A stretch of 18,095 nt of DNA, from positions 1 to 18,095 of the forward strand of contig NW_004191916.1 in the NCBI RefSeq assembly GCF_000330505.1. The letters run 5' to 3'. Of this stretch, positions 10,015-18,095 are shown one piece after another. The position numbers were made by a program, and so were the translations under genes. The notes under the pieces were generated by a model, which ran no database searches, was not told the origin of the DNA, and saw only the letters and a list, made by a program, of their open reading frames with translations. The DNA is from Entamoeba invadens IP1 (Eukaryota; Evosea; Mastigamoebida; Endamoebidae). The stretch's first letter is position 1. Each line of letters starts with the position of its first letter.

Positions 10015-11096
10015 ATGTTTTGTCGCCAATATGAGACTGAATTGCTTGCTTTGAAAGATCTCAGAGAGCTAGTTATATTTTTAAAAAGTAAATTTTCAAT
10101 TGCTTCAATATCAAGAATTCTCAGGAAAAATTATAATACATGCAAAGGTCTTATTAAAAAGCCGGATGAGGCAGATGTAATTTGGGGTAGACCATGTCTA
10201 CATAATATAAAACAAAAAAAATGAAATTGTTGATATTATTAAAAAAAGACAAAATACTGAAAGGCCACTTTTTCTTCTGATGTCAATAATTTAATTGAAA
10301 AGGTGTCTGGGAAGACTTTTAATGAAAAATCGACGATGGACTGGTTACGTCACAATAGCATTATTAAACCCACAGTAATCAAACCAATGGAAAAGAAACG
10401 TGCTGAATTAAATGCCGTGGAACTCGAAAGATACATTGATAACTCAAAAACACTATTAAACTCTGAACTACAGTATGCTGGAAAAGTCTTGAAATTAGCT
10501 GGAGTTGATCATTCTCTTCTTCTTATTGTTGACGAGAATGATTTATTCCATTTGTTGATGCTCTGAAAAAGAAAGTCTATTGTGACTTGACAATTCTTCA
10601 CAAGGAATTTTATTCTATTGATAGAAGTGTAAGAAGGGTTACTCTCGTTGGGGGTATTTGGGGTAACAACACAAAAATTGAAGCCACTATTCATAGTTCA
10701 AGACACACAATAGATAACAAAATTCAAGAATTTATGTTATTTGACCAATTTGATATTATATATCAAAAGAACACTTTTATGATGAACACAATTTTCATTT
10801 ATTGGGTCAAAAAATTATTATTACCAGAATTGGAAGTTAGAAGAATGAAAATAAAAACGAAAAATGAATGGGCAGTAATTGTTATGGATGGGATTAAAGC
10901 ATATCTCACAGAAGAAGTTCTTACAATCTTCAAAGAAAATAAAATAACAGTACTCAAACTGTGTGCACATTCTTCACATTTAACGCAACCCCTCAACGTT
11001 TTTGTTTTCGGTATACAAAAAGTTTGTTATATATATAAGAGGTATGATTTAGTAATAATAATTAATAAAATGTATTATATATTAACCATATTTTAA
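10015..11096 (+). pseudogene. Pogo/Tigger-type (DDE_1) transposase, frameshifted
   Basis: Three consecutive frames spell one transposase. The first (ATG 10015 to 10224) holds an N-terminal helix-turn-helix-like region (IASISRILRKNY). Homology steps frame at an A8 run (10214-10221) and again at a T5 run (10269-10273), then continues through DVNNLIEKVSGKTF and the first catalytic motif LLLIVDEN (Asp codon 10531-10533). A third shift at about 10540-10556 leads into RRVTLVGGIWGNNTKIEAT, then the second motif VIVMDGIKAYLTEE (Asp codon 10887-10889), and finally HSSHLTQPLNVFVFG. The family normally ends this motif in QPLD-V-VFG; here the third catalytic Asp is Asn (AAC, 10995-10997), 35 residues after the second. 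An active enzyme would cut and paste its own element through a DDD metal centre; this copy has three breaks and a lost residue, so it is presumed dead. After VFGIQK the homology stops at a possible intron or truncation. Confidence 0.85.
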
Positions 11097-11143
11097 TTAT
11101 AAATAATTCAACATTGTGGTTATAAACTGGTTCCATTTTTTAG
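11022..11143 (+). other. Possible intron or truncation point in the pogo-like gene
   Basis: Directly after the in-frame codons for GIQK lies GTTTGT, the favoured Entamoeba 5' splice site. A T-rich tract ending in TAG (11141-11143) follows 122 nt later. Splicing there would leave the transposase in phase 0, but the following codons reach a stop after about five residues, and no family homology resumes. The alternative is simply that the 3' part of the gene was lost or replaced. Confidence 0.3.
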
Positions 11144-11278
11144 GAAGTGTACATTTTTTGATAGGTATGTTTTACTAAAAATATACAGGAAAACATGCTG
11201 TTCTATTTTTATATTTCTTCCGAATTATTTTTTTTTTCAATTAATAACCAATTACAATAAACAAATTTTTAATTTTTC

Positions 11279-12371
11279 CTAATATTCTATTTTTAAAACA
11301 CTGTATTTTTTCCATTTTTTCATTTGTTTGAAATTTGATAAATGGCCAACTGGACCTCCTTTTTGACTCACACATAATTCAAAATGTGTTTTAATTGAAA
11401 ACATCAATTTGTCGACCAATGATTGTGGAATTTCATTCGAAATCTTTCTCGGTAAAAAAAACAATCTCTTTTCTGTTTTAATAACCGGGTAGTTTTTTCT
11501 TAACTTTCTATCCATATTTCCCCATAAATGTTCTATTGGGGATAGATCTGGAGAATTTGATGGCCATAACATCAGCCTTACACCCTTTGATTGTAAATAT
11601 TTTTTAGTAGTAAGTGAGCGATGGGCAGGAGCACCATTTTGTTGAAAATGCACAATGTTGTTGTTTAGTTTCTTTCTAACATCTTCGAAGAAATGACTAT
11701 TTTCGAGTAATTCAATATATTCTTTTCCTCCCTCTTTTTGTGAACAACGTATTAATTTACTCTTGTATCCGACCCAGATAGCTCCCCATACCATTATTGA
11801 ACAGTTGTGTTTGGGAGTTTGAGAAAAATGTTCTTTGATGGCTTTGGGAACTTTTCTGTTACCCTTTCTTTTGTTAAATTCGCGTAGATTTGCTAAAAAT
11901 GATTTTGGTCTCCAACACCACTTTTTGTCTGGATACAACCCAAACCGACTTTCATCACTTATTATTGTTTTTTCCCATTTTTTAATATTTTTATTCCAAA
12001 GTTGTTTTTTGGAAAATACCAATCTGTCTTTTATTTGTTTTTGAGTCAAAACTTGTGTGGATATTTGTTTGCAATATCTAAAATGATTATTTTTTATTTT
12101 ATCTGCGGTTGTTTTTGAACAGCCGACAATTTTTCCTTCTTCAAAACATGATGAAAAAGGTTTGTCGTATGTTATTTTGGATATTTCAATATTTATTGTA
12201 TTTGATAAACTTTTTCTTCCTTTTTATTGAATAACATTTTCATGTTCTTCAATGCATTTTTTTAATTCTTGAAATTCTTTTTGGAGAAGTTTTGAATAGT
12301 GTTTGAATTTCTTTGTAATGCCTACTGGCTTTTAAAGCATTCGCAATAAGTTCGTCCTTTTCCATTGTCAT
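11279..12371 (-). pseudogene. Tc1-type (DD34E) transposase, disrupted
   Basis: The long open part (12049 to 11279) begins at a TTG only because the frame was cut there; it reads open further upstream (NNHFRYCKQISTQVLTQKQI). Reading back, an in-frame TAA at 12224-12226 interrupts a segment around KGRKSLSNT, in the place of the GRPR-type linker. A frameshift at a T7 run (12257-12263) separates it from an N-terminal helix-turn-helix that starts at ATG 12371 or 12365. Catalytic motifs are IISDESRFG (first Asp), HFQQNGAPAH (second) and SPDLSPIEHLWG (Glu). The spacing of the last two is 34 residues, which indicates Tc1 rather than mariner (DD34D). The second Asp, normally in QQD, is Asn (AAT, complement of 11636-11638). 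The enzyme type excises and inserts DNA at TA sites; this copy is presumed inactive. Orientation is opposite to the pogo-like gene. I could not define convincing terminal repeats. Confidence 0.9.
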
Positions 12372-12906
12372 ATTTAGTTAAGAGTACAACAATTTAAAGT
12401 GATTTCGAAAAGTTTAGATTAAAATTTTATTTTGTTAAGGTGTTTAATAAATAAAATACTTATAAAGACAGTTTTTTAATACAATAATTATAGTTAATAT
12501 TAGGTTGTGTTATAATAAACTTCTTTGTTTTTAAAATGTTAAAATGTTTTGGGTTTATAATATTCATATATGCCAACAGTTTTGACATAATAACAAGAAA
12601 AGAATTAAAATAAAAATTTCTCGTGTTGTTTCGTTCAAAAATTACAGTTAAAATATATTTGTGTTAATTATTCTAGTCTATTTATGTTCCACTACTAATC
12701 AATAATAAGTCAAAAAACCCAAAAACGTTTAATTTTAGGTATAAATAATTTAGAATACTTTTCCCGATTAATTAACCAAATTTAAAAAATAACTCACTTC
12801 CGGATTTCTTATTTTAGTTAATATATTCTTTTGACAAATGTTTTAACAAAGACAAATACGCCAACCTGTCGTATATAACAGTGCAAATTCGTTCGATATC
12901 TGATTC
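12372..12906. other. AT-rich DNA, probable 5' flank of the Tc1-like element
   Basis: No gene is seen. The 100 bp next to 12371 should contain the 5' end of the Tc1-like element, but its inverted-repeat match to the 11145-11190 side is too weak to fix a boundary. Confidence 0.4.
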
Positions 12907-13247
12907 ATGGTAGAAAGTAACCACGACAAAAAATGTAGTTACTGCTTTTGTGTCATGCGGACTTGTTCCTTGTCTTTTAAAAAACATGAATGTAGTGTGT
13001 GAAGTTGTTAGACAATCTTGTTTAAAAATTTATTGGTTTTTCACAGAAGAAGAACTTTTACGATGCCAACAACGTCATATGATCGAAGAGAATGAAAATG
13101 AAAAATCAATCAACGGAAAAGTATAAACAATTAAAAGAGAAAGCCAGATCTCTTGAGAAATATTATTTAAACAGTAAACATGGTATAGAGCTTTACAAAA
13201 CTAAGAGAGTTGGTCTTGAATTGTTAAGAAAAGTTGGCCAGAAATAA
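12907..13247 (+). pseudogene. Decayed coding region: Cys-rich start, charged coiled-coil-like end
   Basis: Three short overlapping frames look like one broken gene. The first (ATG 12907 to TGA 13002) gives a 31-residue Cys-rich piece (KKCSYCFCVMRTCS, then KKHECSV). The second, open from 12914 to TAA 13124-13126, continues with VVRQSCLKIYWFFTEEELL and QQRHMIEENENEKS. The third (ATG 13092 to TAA 13245-13247, 51 codons) ends in KYKQLKEKARSLEKYY, then HGIELYKTKRVGLELLRK. The mixture of charged, Leu-spaced residues and a composition less AT-rich than the flanks suggests former coding, possibly a zinc-binding N-terminus with a helical C-terminus. A TTTTTCACAG at about 13035-13044 could instead be a splice acceptor. 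I do not recognise the family. Its position between the transposases and the element end at 14029 would fit an accessory or C-terminal part of a transposon. Confidence 0.4.
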
Positions 13248-13563
13248 TTAACAAGTTTTTAATCAAACGTGTATTTATAAAAAGATTTAAAACAATGGAA
13301 ATAATATACAAATTGTTATAATAAATGGTTTTTACAAAATTAATATGGTTGTTATGTTAATTGTTAAACAAATTGACAATTTTTGGTTATTTTTTTCAAG
13401 TTTATATTTTTCTTTTTGTATTAAATATTTTGTATATTATAATAAACTTTACAAAACAAGTCTTTTTAAAATAATGTTTTAGAATACATATATTGTATAA
13501 AAACCAATTAAAAACATCAATGTGATTACAGAATAATAATTGCTCATAAAAAATTACAGAACA
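13248..13563. other. AT-rich intergenic DNA
   Basis: No gene, RNA or repeat is recognised in this roughly 315-bp stretch. Confidence 0.5.
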
Positions 13564-13785
13564 ATGGCACATGGTTATAATTGTAATATTTTACTTGCTT
13601 TAAAACATGAGGTTACGGAATACATGATTCTAAAAAATGAATATTGAAAATGATATGAAGTTTGATGATATTGTAAGAAGCCATTAATATAACAACTTGA
13701 TTAAGTCAAAACAGTTGAAGAAATTAAAGTCATTTATATTAAAGATAGACTTGGTAGTCTATGCGACAATGTTGAAGCAGGTTAG
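13564..13785 (+). pseudogene. Second decayed coding-like region, unrecognised
   Basis: ATG 13564 opens 27 codons (ending in KHEVTEYMILKNEY) to a TGA. Coding-like sequence then continues in other frames (ENDMKFDDIVRSH, stop) and finally as VEEIKVIYIKDRLGSLCDN, ending at TAG 13783-13785. At least two frame changes would be needed to join the pieces. This could be a broken small gene or part of a dead transposon. Chance is not excluded. Confidence 0.25.
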
Positions 13786-13965
13786 ACCTTAAATATCAAA
13801 TGTAACTGAATGATATGGTTTTTAGTGTTAAATGGTTAATAAAATTATAAATTTTTTAATTAATGTTTATTTGTTATTTTTTGGTTAATAAAATGATGTT
13901 ACATAATTGCCAAAGGCATATCAATTAAATACTTTTTCTATTATTTAGATATTTAGTTTTTAAAT

Positions 13966-14029
13966 GGAAATCGTTTATTATAATGAGGAGTGGTATTATC
14001 TAAGAACCCATTATTGAGAAGTTTTACTG
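13966..14029. repeat. Sequence resembling the right end of a pogo/Tc1-type transposon
   Basis: The last bases read GAGAAGTTTTACTG followed by TA (14030-14031). On the opposite strand this starts CAGTAAAACTTCTC, then a segment containing CCTCATTATAATAAACG. Such CAGT-AAAC-TCT-type ends next to TA are characteristic of Tigger/pogo and related elements. The region 9931-9995, just before the pogo-like transposase, holds a CAGTGG and a CCTC..TTATAAAAACG segment in a similar order, but the similarity is weak. Confidence 0.35.
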
Positions 14030-14356
14030 TATTGTGTAAAATGTTGACCTTTTGTTGAATTTTAACATTTATAACATACAATCAAATACAATTATATTAT
14101 TTGTGCAACCACATAAACTTTTATTGTTCTCACTCAACAACTTTTTGTTAAGATATACATGTATATGAGATATATAAATTAATAACTTTTCTTAACTATA
14201 GTTTTTAAAAATGCAATAAAACATTACACAAAATAAATCAATTGTATTTAAACAACATCACAATACTCTTCGTTTAAAAAAGTGTATTTTTTTTAAATAT
14301 TGCTATATGATAATTATTCATCAATTTTATAAATAATGTGTATTTTTCGAAATATT

Positions 14357-14374
14357 TGTGGGTTTAAACCCACA
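14357..14374. repeat. 18-bp perfect palindrome
   Basis: TGTGGGTTTAAACCCACA is fully self-complementary with no spacer. It lies 30 bp left of the second MITE. It could be a dimeric protein-binding site or a foldback scar. Confidence 0.6.
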
Positions 14375-14404
14375 GTGTGCATTTTACTATTCGTTTAAAT
14401 GTTA

Positions 14405-14622
14405 CAGTTTAGCCATTAAACCTTCGCCCAGCAAATTAATCTTAGCCCCCCAAAAAACCAATTATTTTCTATTGTTATATTAAACTAATAAACTATATTT
14501 ATATAAAAGTCAATTTTCTGAAATATTTGTTTTTTTAGTAAAAACCCGTTTTTTCAAAGAAAAATATAGGAATTTCTTTGGGCTAAAGTAAATTATTGGG
14601 CTAAGGTTCATTTGTTCTACTG
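14405..14622. mobile_element. MITE with 43-44 bp TIRs and TA target duplications (element 2)
   Basis: A 218-bp non-coding unit is flanked by TA at 14403-14404 and 14623-14624. The left end (14405-14448) begins CAGTTTAGCCATTAAACC and ends CTTAGCCC. The right end (14580-14622), on the opposite strand, begins CAGTAGAACAAATGAACC and ends TTTAGCCC. By eye 32 of 44 aligned positions match with one gap. Each arm contains two GCCC motifs, the inner one as TTAGCCC. The core is AT-rich with no ORF. The CAGT terminus and TA duplication place it with Tc1/mariner/pogo-type MITEs, probably moved in trans by a related transposase. The arms do not obviously match the ends of the transposase copies at 10-12 kb. 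Confidence 0.7.
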
Positions 14623-14624
14623 TA

Positions 14625-16058
14625 TATTAAGCGTTAATAAACATATATTAATCAAATGTAATCAGGGGTTTTCAAGTTCCAGTTTTTTGTTTAAGACGTG
14701 GCAAAAAATAAAAAATATCACATAAAACTTATCTTTTTCAGTTAAAAAATTTTAATCCATTCATTTTCAATTACAAATCAAAATGGTAAACACGTGGCTG
14801 AAAAATCTAAAACGACACTTAAATCAAAATTATTTGACTTTTAATTTTAACTATTCTAGTCAAAGTTTTTCAAGCCATAATAAATTTTATTTCAATAAAA
14901 ATAAAAACAATAAAGTCACTGTAACATTATAATCTGTTTTAAAGTTGCGTTTTTTAAATAATGTGATTAATGTTACAACTCAAACTATATGAATAAAAAT
15001 TTAAACAACGAATTCATAATTTATTTAAAAAATCAAAATTAAACACTTTATTATTTTAAAAACAATATCATATGACTTTTTTGAATAGATAACCTTAATA
15101 AATCAGTTCTTTGCATGATCAAATCGAGTTTTTTGGAAACCGTTATTCTTAGCTTATTTGCTAAAAACACATGGAAAGTATCCAGATTATATTTGGAATA
15201 TAAAAAAAATGTTCAGTTATTTTCTTGTTTTTTAAATTTTAAACGATTATTTGTGTATTTATTTTATTTATGCAAAAGTGGCAACTGTGACAATTATTAA
15301 GAACAAATTCATGTTTGTCAAATAATCACATTTCAACAGCAAATAATACAAAAGGTTTTATATTTAACAACGATTGTTGTACTCAAAAATCATTTAACAA
15401 CGACACGTTTCTTTTTCGATTAAGATAATAAGTTTGTAACAACACATTTGTTGAAAGTGTATTGATTCAAAGATTGTCACAATATTATTTGTAAATATCA
15501 ATAAAAACATTGATTAACATATGAAACTTATCAAGAATATCAACACGATGAAAAAGTTGAATTATATGTTTACTTTTCGAAATATTATTTAAAAAGATAT
15601 TATATCAAATCATTACAATCGGTTGTTAAAAAAATATAGAGTGTTTATAATAAATGTAGTGTTATTTAGTCTCTTTACAACGTTGATATCGTAACTAAAA
15701 TAAATACACCCACTTAACAATATCTTAAATGGTTTGAAAAATAAGTCTTAAATGTCGTTTTGTTTTTTAGAAAATAAAAAAAATGAAAAAACAAAGGTAT
15801 TTTGCCTTTTTTCTATTTTTCGGCATAAACACAATATCTTTTACAAGTTTGTTGAATTTTTAGTTTTTTTTTGAAAACCATCCTGGTTTGGTGGACCCCG
15901 AATGTTATGCAAATATTAATATTAGATAATTATTTTTATTACATCAAAAAATAATCCAATAATTATTAATTAATAACATGTGCAAATAGAACAAAACAAT
16001 TTTTAGTTATTAAAAAGAAACCAGTGAAGTTTGTAACCATTTTCAGATGTGTAAAGCA
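14625..16058. other. AT-rich intergenic DNA
   Basis: No supported gene. One ATG-initiated 61-codon frame at 15115-15300 has the same composition as the flanks and low-complexity sequence, so I do not call it. Near 15793-15809 a weak stem (AAAGG/CCTTT) sits in A- and T-runs. Confidence 0.5.
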
Positions 16059-16065
16059 TATAAAA
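16059..16065 (+). promoter_or_regulatory. TATA-like box of the Cys-rich gene
   Basis: TATAAAA lies 28-34 nt upstream of the start codon at 16094. With the very short 5' leaders usual in Entamoeba this is a plausible core-promoter position. A second AT-rich box (TATTTAAA, about 16079-16086) is closer to the ATG and less well placed. Confidence 0.4.
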
Positions 16066-16093
16066 CCGTCAATCTTTATATTTAAAACGGAAA

Positions 16094-16294
16094 ATGGGAT
16101 ATAGTTGCCCTTATTGTCATGTCACAAGTTGGCAAAAGTGCAAAAAGTGCGGACAGTGCCAATGCAATTCATGTGGAAAAGATGCTTCTGGTAGAAAGAG
16201 AGAAGCTGGTAATTATTGCAACAGCTGCAGATGCACAAGAGATGGGTGCTTTGAATACGGAGGCTCTGGAATTGCTCCTTCATGGGCAGTTTAG
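16094..16294 (+). CDS. Small Cys-rich, probably zinc-binding protein (66 aa)
   Basis: ATG 16094 opens a 66-codon frame ending in TAG. Cysteines are paired: CPYC (residues 5-8), CKKC-GQCQCNSC (about 16-27), then CNSCRC (about 42-47) and a last Cys at about 52. This pattern is that of one or two zinc-ribbon or treble-clef-like knuckles. The first pair, MGYSCPYCHVTSWQKCKKCG, resembles the opening of small eukaryotic zinc-ribbon proteins, but I cannot name the family. There is no signal peptide or membrane segment, so a cytosolic or nuclear role is likely; binding of nucleic acid or protein is only inferred. Support for a real gene: it is much GC-richer than the flanks, has a TATA-like box upstream, and TTAATTCTAATTTTTT immediately after the stop matches an Entamoeba-style polyadenylation motif. 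It is convergent with the LRR gene, separated by about 130 bp. The minus-strand frame over it is a shadow. Confidence 0.75.
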   Translation: MGYSCPYCHVTSWQKCKKCGQCQCNSCGKDASGRKREAGNYCNSCRCTRDGCFEYGGSGIAPSWAV

Positions 16295-16426
16295 TTAATT
16301 CTAATTTTTTGATATTCAAAATATGTTGAAAATAAAAAACATAAATGTACACTATTAAATATATAACATTTTATCAAAGTGAATTTATAATTACAAAACG
16401 ATAAAATACAAAAACAAAGCAAGCTT

Positions 16427-18095
16427 TCAGTTATTTTTTAGTTGGCTTGTCATTGGTATTGAAAACTCAAGTTTTTCATAATTTGTATTGTCGAAACACC
16501 CCATCTCAATTTTCTTAATATGTTCCAAATTAATAGTCTTCAATGACACACAATTGTCAAAACAGAAAGGAGTCAACGCTGTTATTGATGACGGCAATAC
16601 AACTCTCTCAAGTCGTGTTGCACATGCAAAACAAAAGTTTCCGATTTGAGTGATATTATCTGGTATTTCAATTTCAGTGATTGTCGTATTGTTGAAAAAC
16701 GCGCCTTCATCAATATTATGAACAATTTCATCTTTCAAAATATCAATTCCAAATATTTTCAAATCGTTAAATTTTACTTTCACGTTGTCACAAAAAATGT
16801 TATTCTTTTCAAATTGTTTGTAAAGTAAATAACTGACTTCCCCACTATAAGTTATAAGTTTCTCGCCCTCAAAATATATTTTACTGAGTGATGTGCATCC
16901 TTCAAACACATCATTTCCAAATCTGATTTCTAAGTTACCCAAGTTGACACTTTGTAAATTTGAGCAATTCATGAAACAACCGTCCTCCACCTTTTCAAGT
17001 ATTTTTGGAAATGTAAGACTCTCAAGTGAGTAACAATTTTTGAATGCGAATTTCTCAATTGTTTTAAGTGTTTCTGGGAAAACGATCTCTTTCAAGTTAT
17101 AGCAATTCAAAAACGTGCAATGGGGAATACATTCAACATCTCCAAAATTTTCAAATTTGACAAAAGAATTACAACACCAGAAGACTCCATTTTTCATATG
17201 TTGAATTTTTGGAATTGTTTTTAAATTAAAACAATTCATAAAACACTGCGAGTTATAAACAACTTCCTGTGACTCACAACACACACTTTCAAGCAAGTAA
17301 CAATTTGCAAAACATCGTTTCCCAACTTTCTTGAGACTCATTGGGAGTGTCACACTTTTCAATGAATGACAATTTATGAATACCTCATTATCAATTTTTT
17401 CTAAAGTATTTGAAAATGTAACACTTTGTAGAAATTGAGCACCACTAAAACATCCACCGCTAATCTTCTTTGTGACTAGTGACAAATCTATTTCTCTGAG
17501 ATACTCACCAACAAAACTGCATTGTTCGAGAACGTTTATTTGTGATGGTATCACAAACTTATTGACATGATTGAAACTCATGGAAATATACTTATACAAA
17601 TTATCCACATTTTTTAAAATTACGTTTTTATCTTCGTTGTCAACATTTTTGATTATGGAGTAATCAGCCTTTGTACCATACATGTCATAATCGCTTATTT
17701 TGTAATTAACGTTATGAAACATATACCCAAACGCCTTCATCTGAAGATAAAATGTGTAACTCACAACAACAGTGTCAAAGAAATACTTTTTGAATTGTTC
17801 GATTTCATTAACATTTGAATTGTCGTTTGAGTCGTATGATGTGTTTACACTATTTGAAAATGATATTTTTGTGAGTTGGGTGCACTCATCGAATATTGAA
17901 CTTTCAATTTTTTTTATTGTTGTCGGCAATACTACTTCACGCAAATTTTTGTACTTCCCAAAATACAAATAACATATTTTTGTGACACTTGATGGGACTT
18001 CTATTCTTGTACTATCAAGAGGAAACTCGACTTTATAATTCAGTTTTGTTGTATAAAGTGTTACAGTATGAATAATTTCTTGATCTTCTGTTTCT
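16427..18095 (-). CDS. BspA-like leucine-rich-repeat protein (partial, N-terminus outside window)
   Basis: The minus-strand frame is open from the right edge (last full codon 18092-18094) to TAA 16427-16429, giving 555 residues. The first in-window ATG is not the true start: in-frame LRR sequence (FPLDSTRIEVPSSVTKI) lies upstream. About a dozen BspA/TpLRR (LRR_5) units of about 23 residues have the pattern L-x-x-I-x-(L/F)-P-x-x-(L/I)-x-x-I-x-x-x-C-F-x-N-C-x-x-L. Clear units lie at about residues 190-345 and 425-535, for example EVFINCHSLKSVTLP and FAFKNCYSLESLTFP. Two islands without repeats interrupt them, at about 80-190 (Asn/Asp-rich, then aromatic) and about 410-455. No membrane segment or CAAX box is present at the C-terminus (MTSQLKNN). 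The family forms curved solenoids for protein binding. BspA-like proteins are expanded in Entamoeba and Trichomonas, and one E. histolytica member is known at the cell surface. Here a role in surface binding is inferred, and the signal region cannot be judged. The frame is intact. Confidence 0.92.
   Translation of the reverse strand, partial: ETEDQEIIHTVTLYTTKLNYKVEFPLDSTRIEVPSSVTKICYLYFGKYKNLREVVLPTTIKKIESSIFDECTQLTKISFSNSVNTSYDSNDNSNVNEIEQFKKYFFDTVVVSYTFYLQMKAFGYMFHNVNYKISDYDMYGTKADYSIIKNVDNEDKNVILKNVDNLYKYISMSFNHVNKFVIPSQINVLEQCSFVGEYLREIDLSLVTKKISGGCFSGAQFLQSVTFSNTLEKIDNEVFINCHSLKSVTLPMSLKKVGKRCFANCYLLESVCCESQEVVYNSQCFMNCFNLKTIPKIQHMKNGVFWCCNSFVKFENFGDVECIPHCTFLNCYNLKEIVFPETLKTIEKFAFKNCYSLESLTFPKILEKVEDGCFMNCSNLQSVNLGNLEIRFGNDVFEGCTSLSKIYFEGEKLITYSGEVSYLLYKQFEKNNIFCDNVKVKFNDLKIFGIDILKDEIVHNIDEGAFFNNTTITEIEIPDNITQIGNFCFACATRLERVVLPSSITALTPFCFDNCVSLKTINLEHIKKIEMGCFDNTNYEKLEFSIPMTSQLKNN

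Noticed and set aside
11145..12400. Terminal inverted repeats of the Tc1-like element
   Set aside because: The best pairing (about 11151-11180 with the complement of about 12377-12405) matches at only about 9 of the first 22 positions, and no TA duplication is conserved on both sides.
15115..15300. 61-codon plus-strand frame with an ATG
   Set aside because: Composition matches the flanks, the sequence is low-complexity and no promoter-like or 3' motif stands out. Chance is the simplest explanation.
1..18095. CRISPR array, prophage, rRNA or bacterial operon
   Set aside because: No regularly spaced direct repeats, no phage-type genes and no rRNA-like sequence are visible. Gene style is eukaryotic.

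Overview
The window is extremely A+T-rich eukaryotic DNA with few, mostly intronless genes, very short intergenic leaders, T-rich 3' flanks with TAATT-type motifs, a BspA-like leucine-rich-repeat protein and several decayed cut-and-paste DNA transposons. Together these point to an Entamoeba genome, most like the reptile parasite E. invadens, which is known to be rich in DNA transposons. The genus call is an inference from content and style, not from a database match.

Layout. Positions 1-4890 contain no convincing gene. They hold a GC-richer block of 13 TTCNNGAA octamers (1005-1317), a faint transposase-like relic (4091-4228) and overlapping inverted repeats (4613-4654). From 4900 to 5616 (minus strand) lies a truncated Hsp70 pseudogene that keeps the linker and part of the substrate-binding domain but has an internal TAG and a frameshift. 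A class II tRNA-Leu with anticodon UAG sits alone at 6667-6746 (minus), followed by a small Lys-rich ORF at 6888-7070 (minus). A 196-bp TA-flanked element with imperfect terminal inverted repeats (a MITE) occupies 7394-7589. Positions 7590-9930 are AT-rich filler.

The centre is a transposon graveyard. A pogo/Tigger-type (DDE_1) transposase on the plus strand (10015-11096) is broken by three frameshifts. A Tc1-type DD34E transposase on the minus strand (11279-12371) is broken by one frameshift and one stop. Each also carries Asn where a catalytic Asp is expected. Further decayed coding sequence follows (12907-13247 and 13564-13785), then a sequence resembling the end of a pogo/Tc1-type element (about 13966-14029), then a second MITE of 218 bp (14405-14622) with 43-44 bp TIRs and TA target duplications. 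The Tc1-like copy may have inserted into the pogo-like one; this is a hypothesis.

The right end carries two apparently intact genes in convergent orientation. One is a 66-codon Cys-rich, probably zinc-binding, protein (16094-16294, plus). The other is a large BspA-like LRR protein (16427 to the right edge, minus), whose N-terminus lies outside the window. No operon-like or shared-pathway organisation is visible; the genes look independent. I see no CRISPR array, prophage or convincing new multi-gene system. The most notable items are the two MITEs, the paired catalytic Asp-to-Asn changes, and the TTCNNGAA block.
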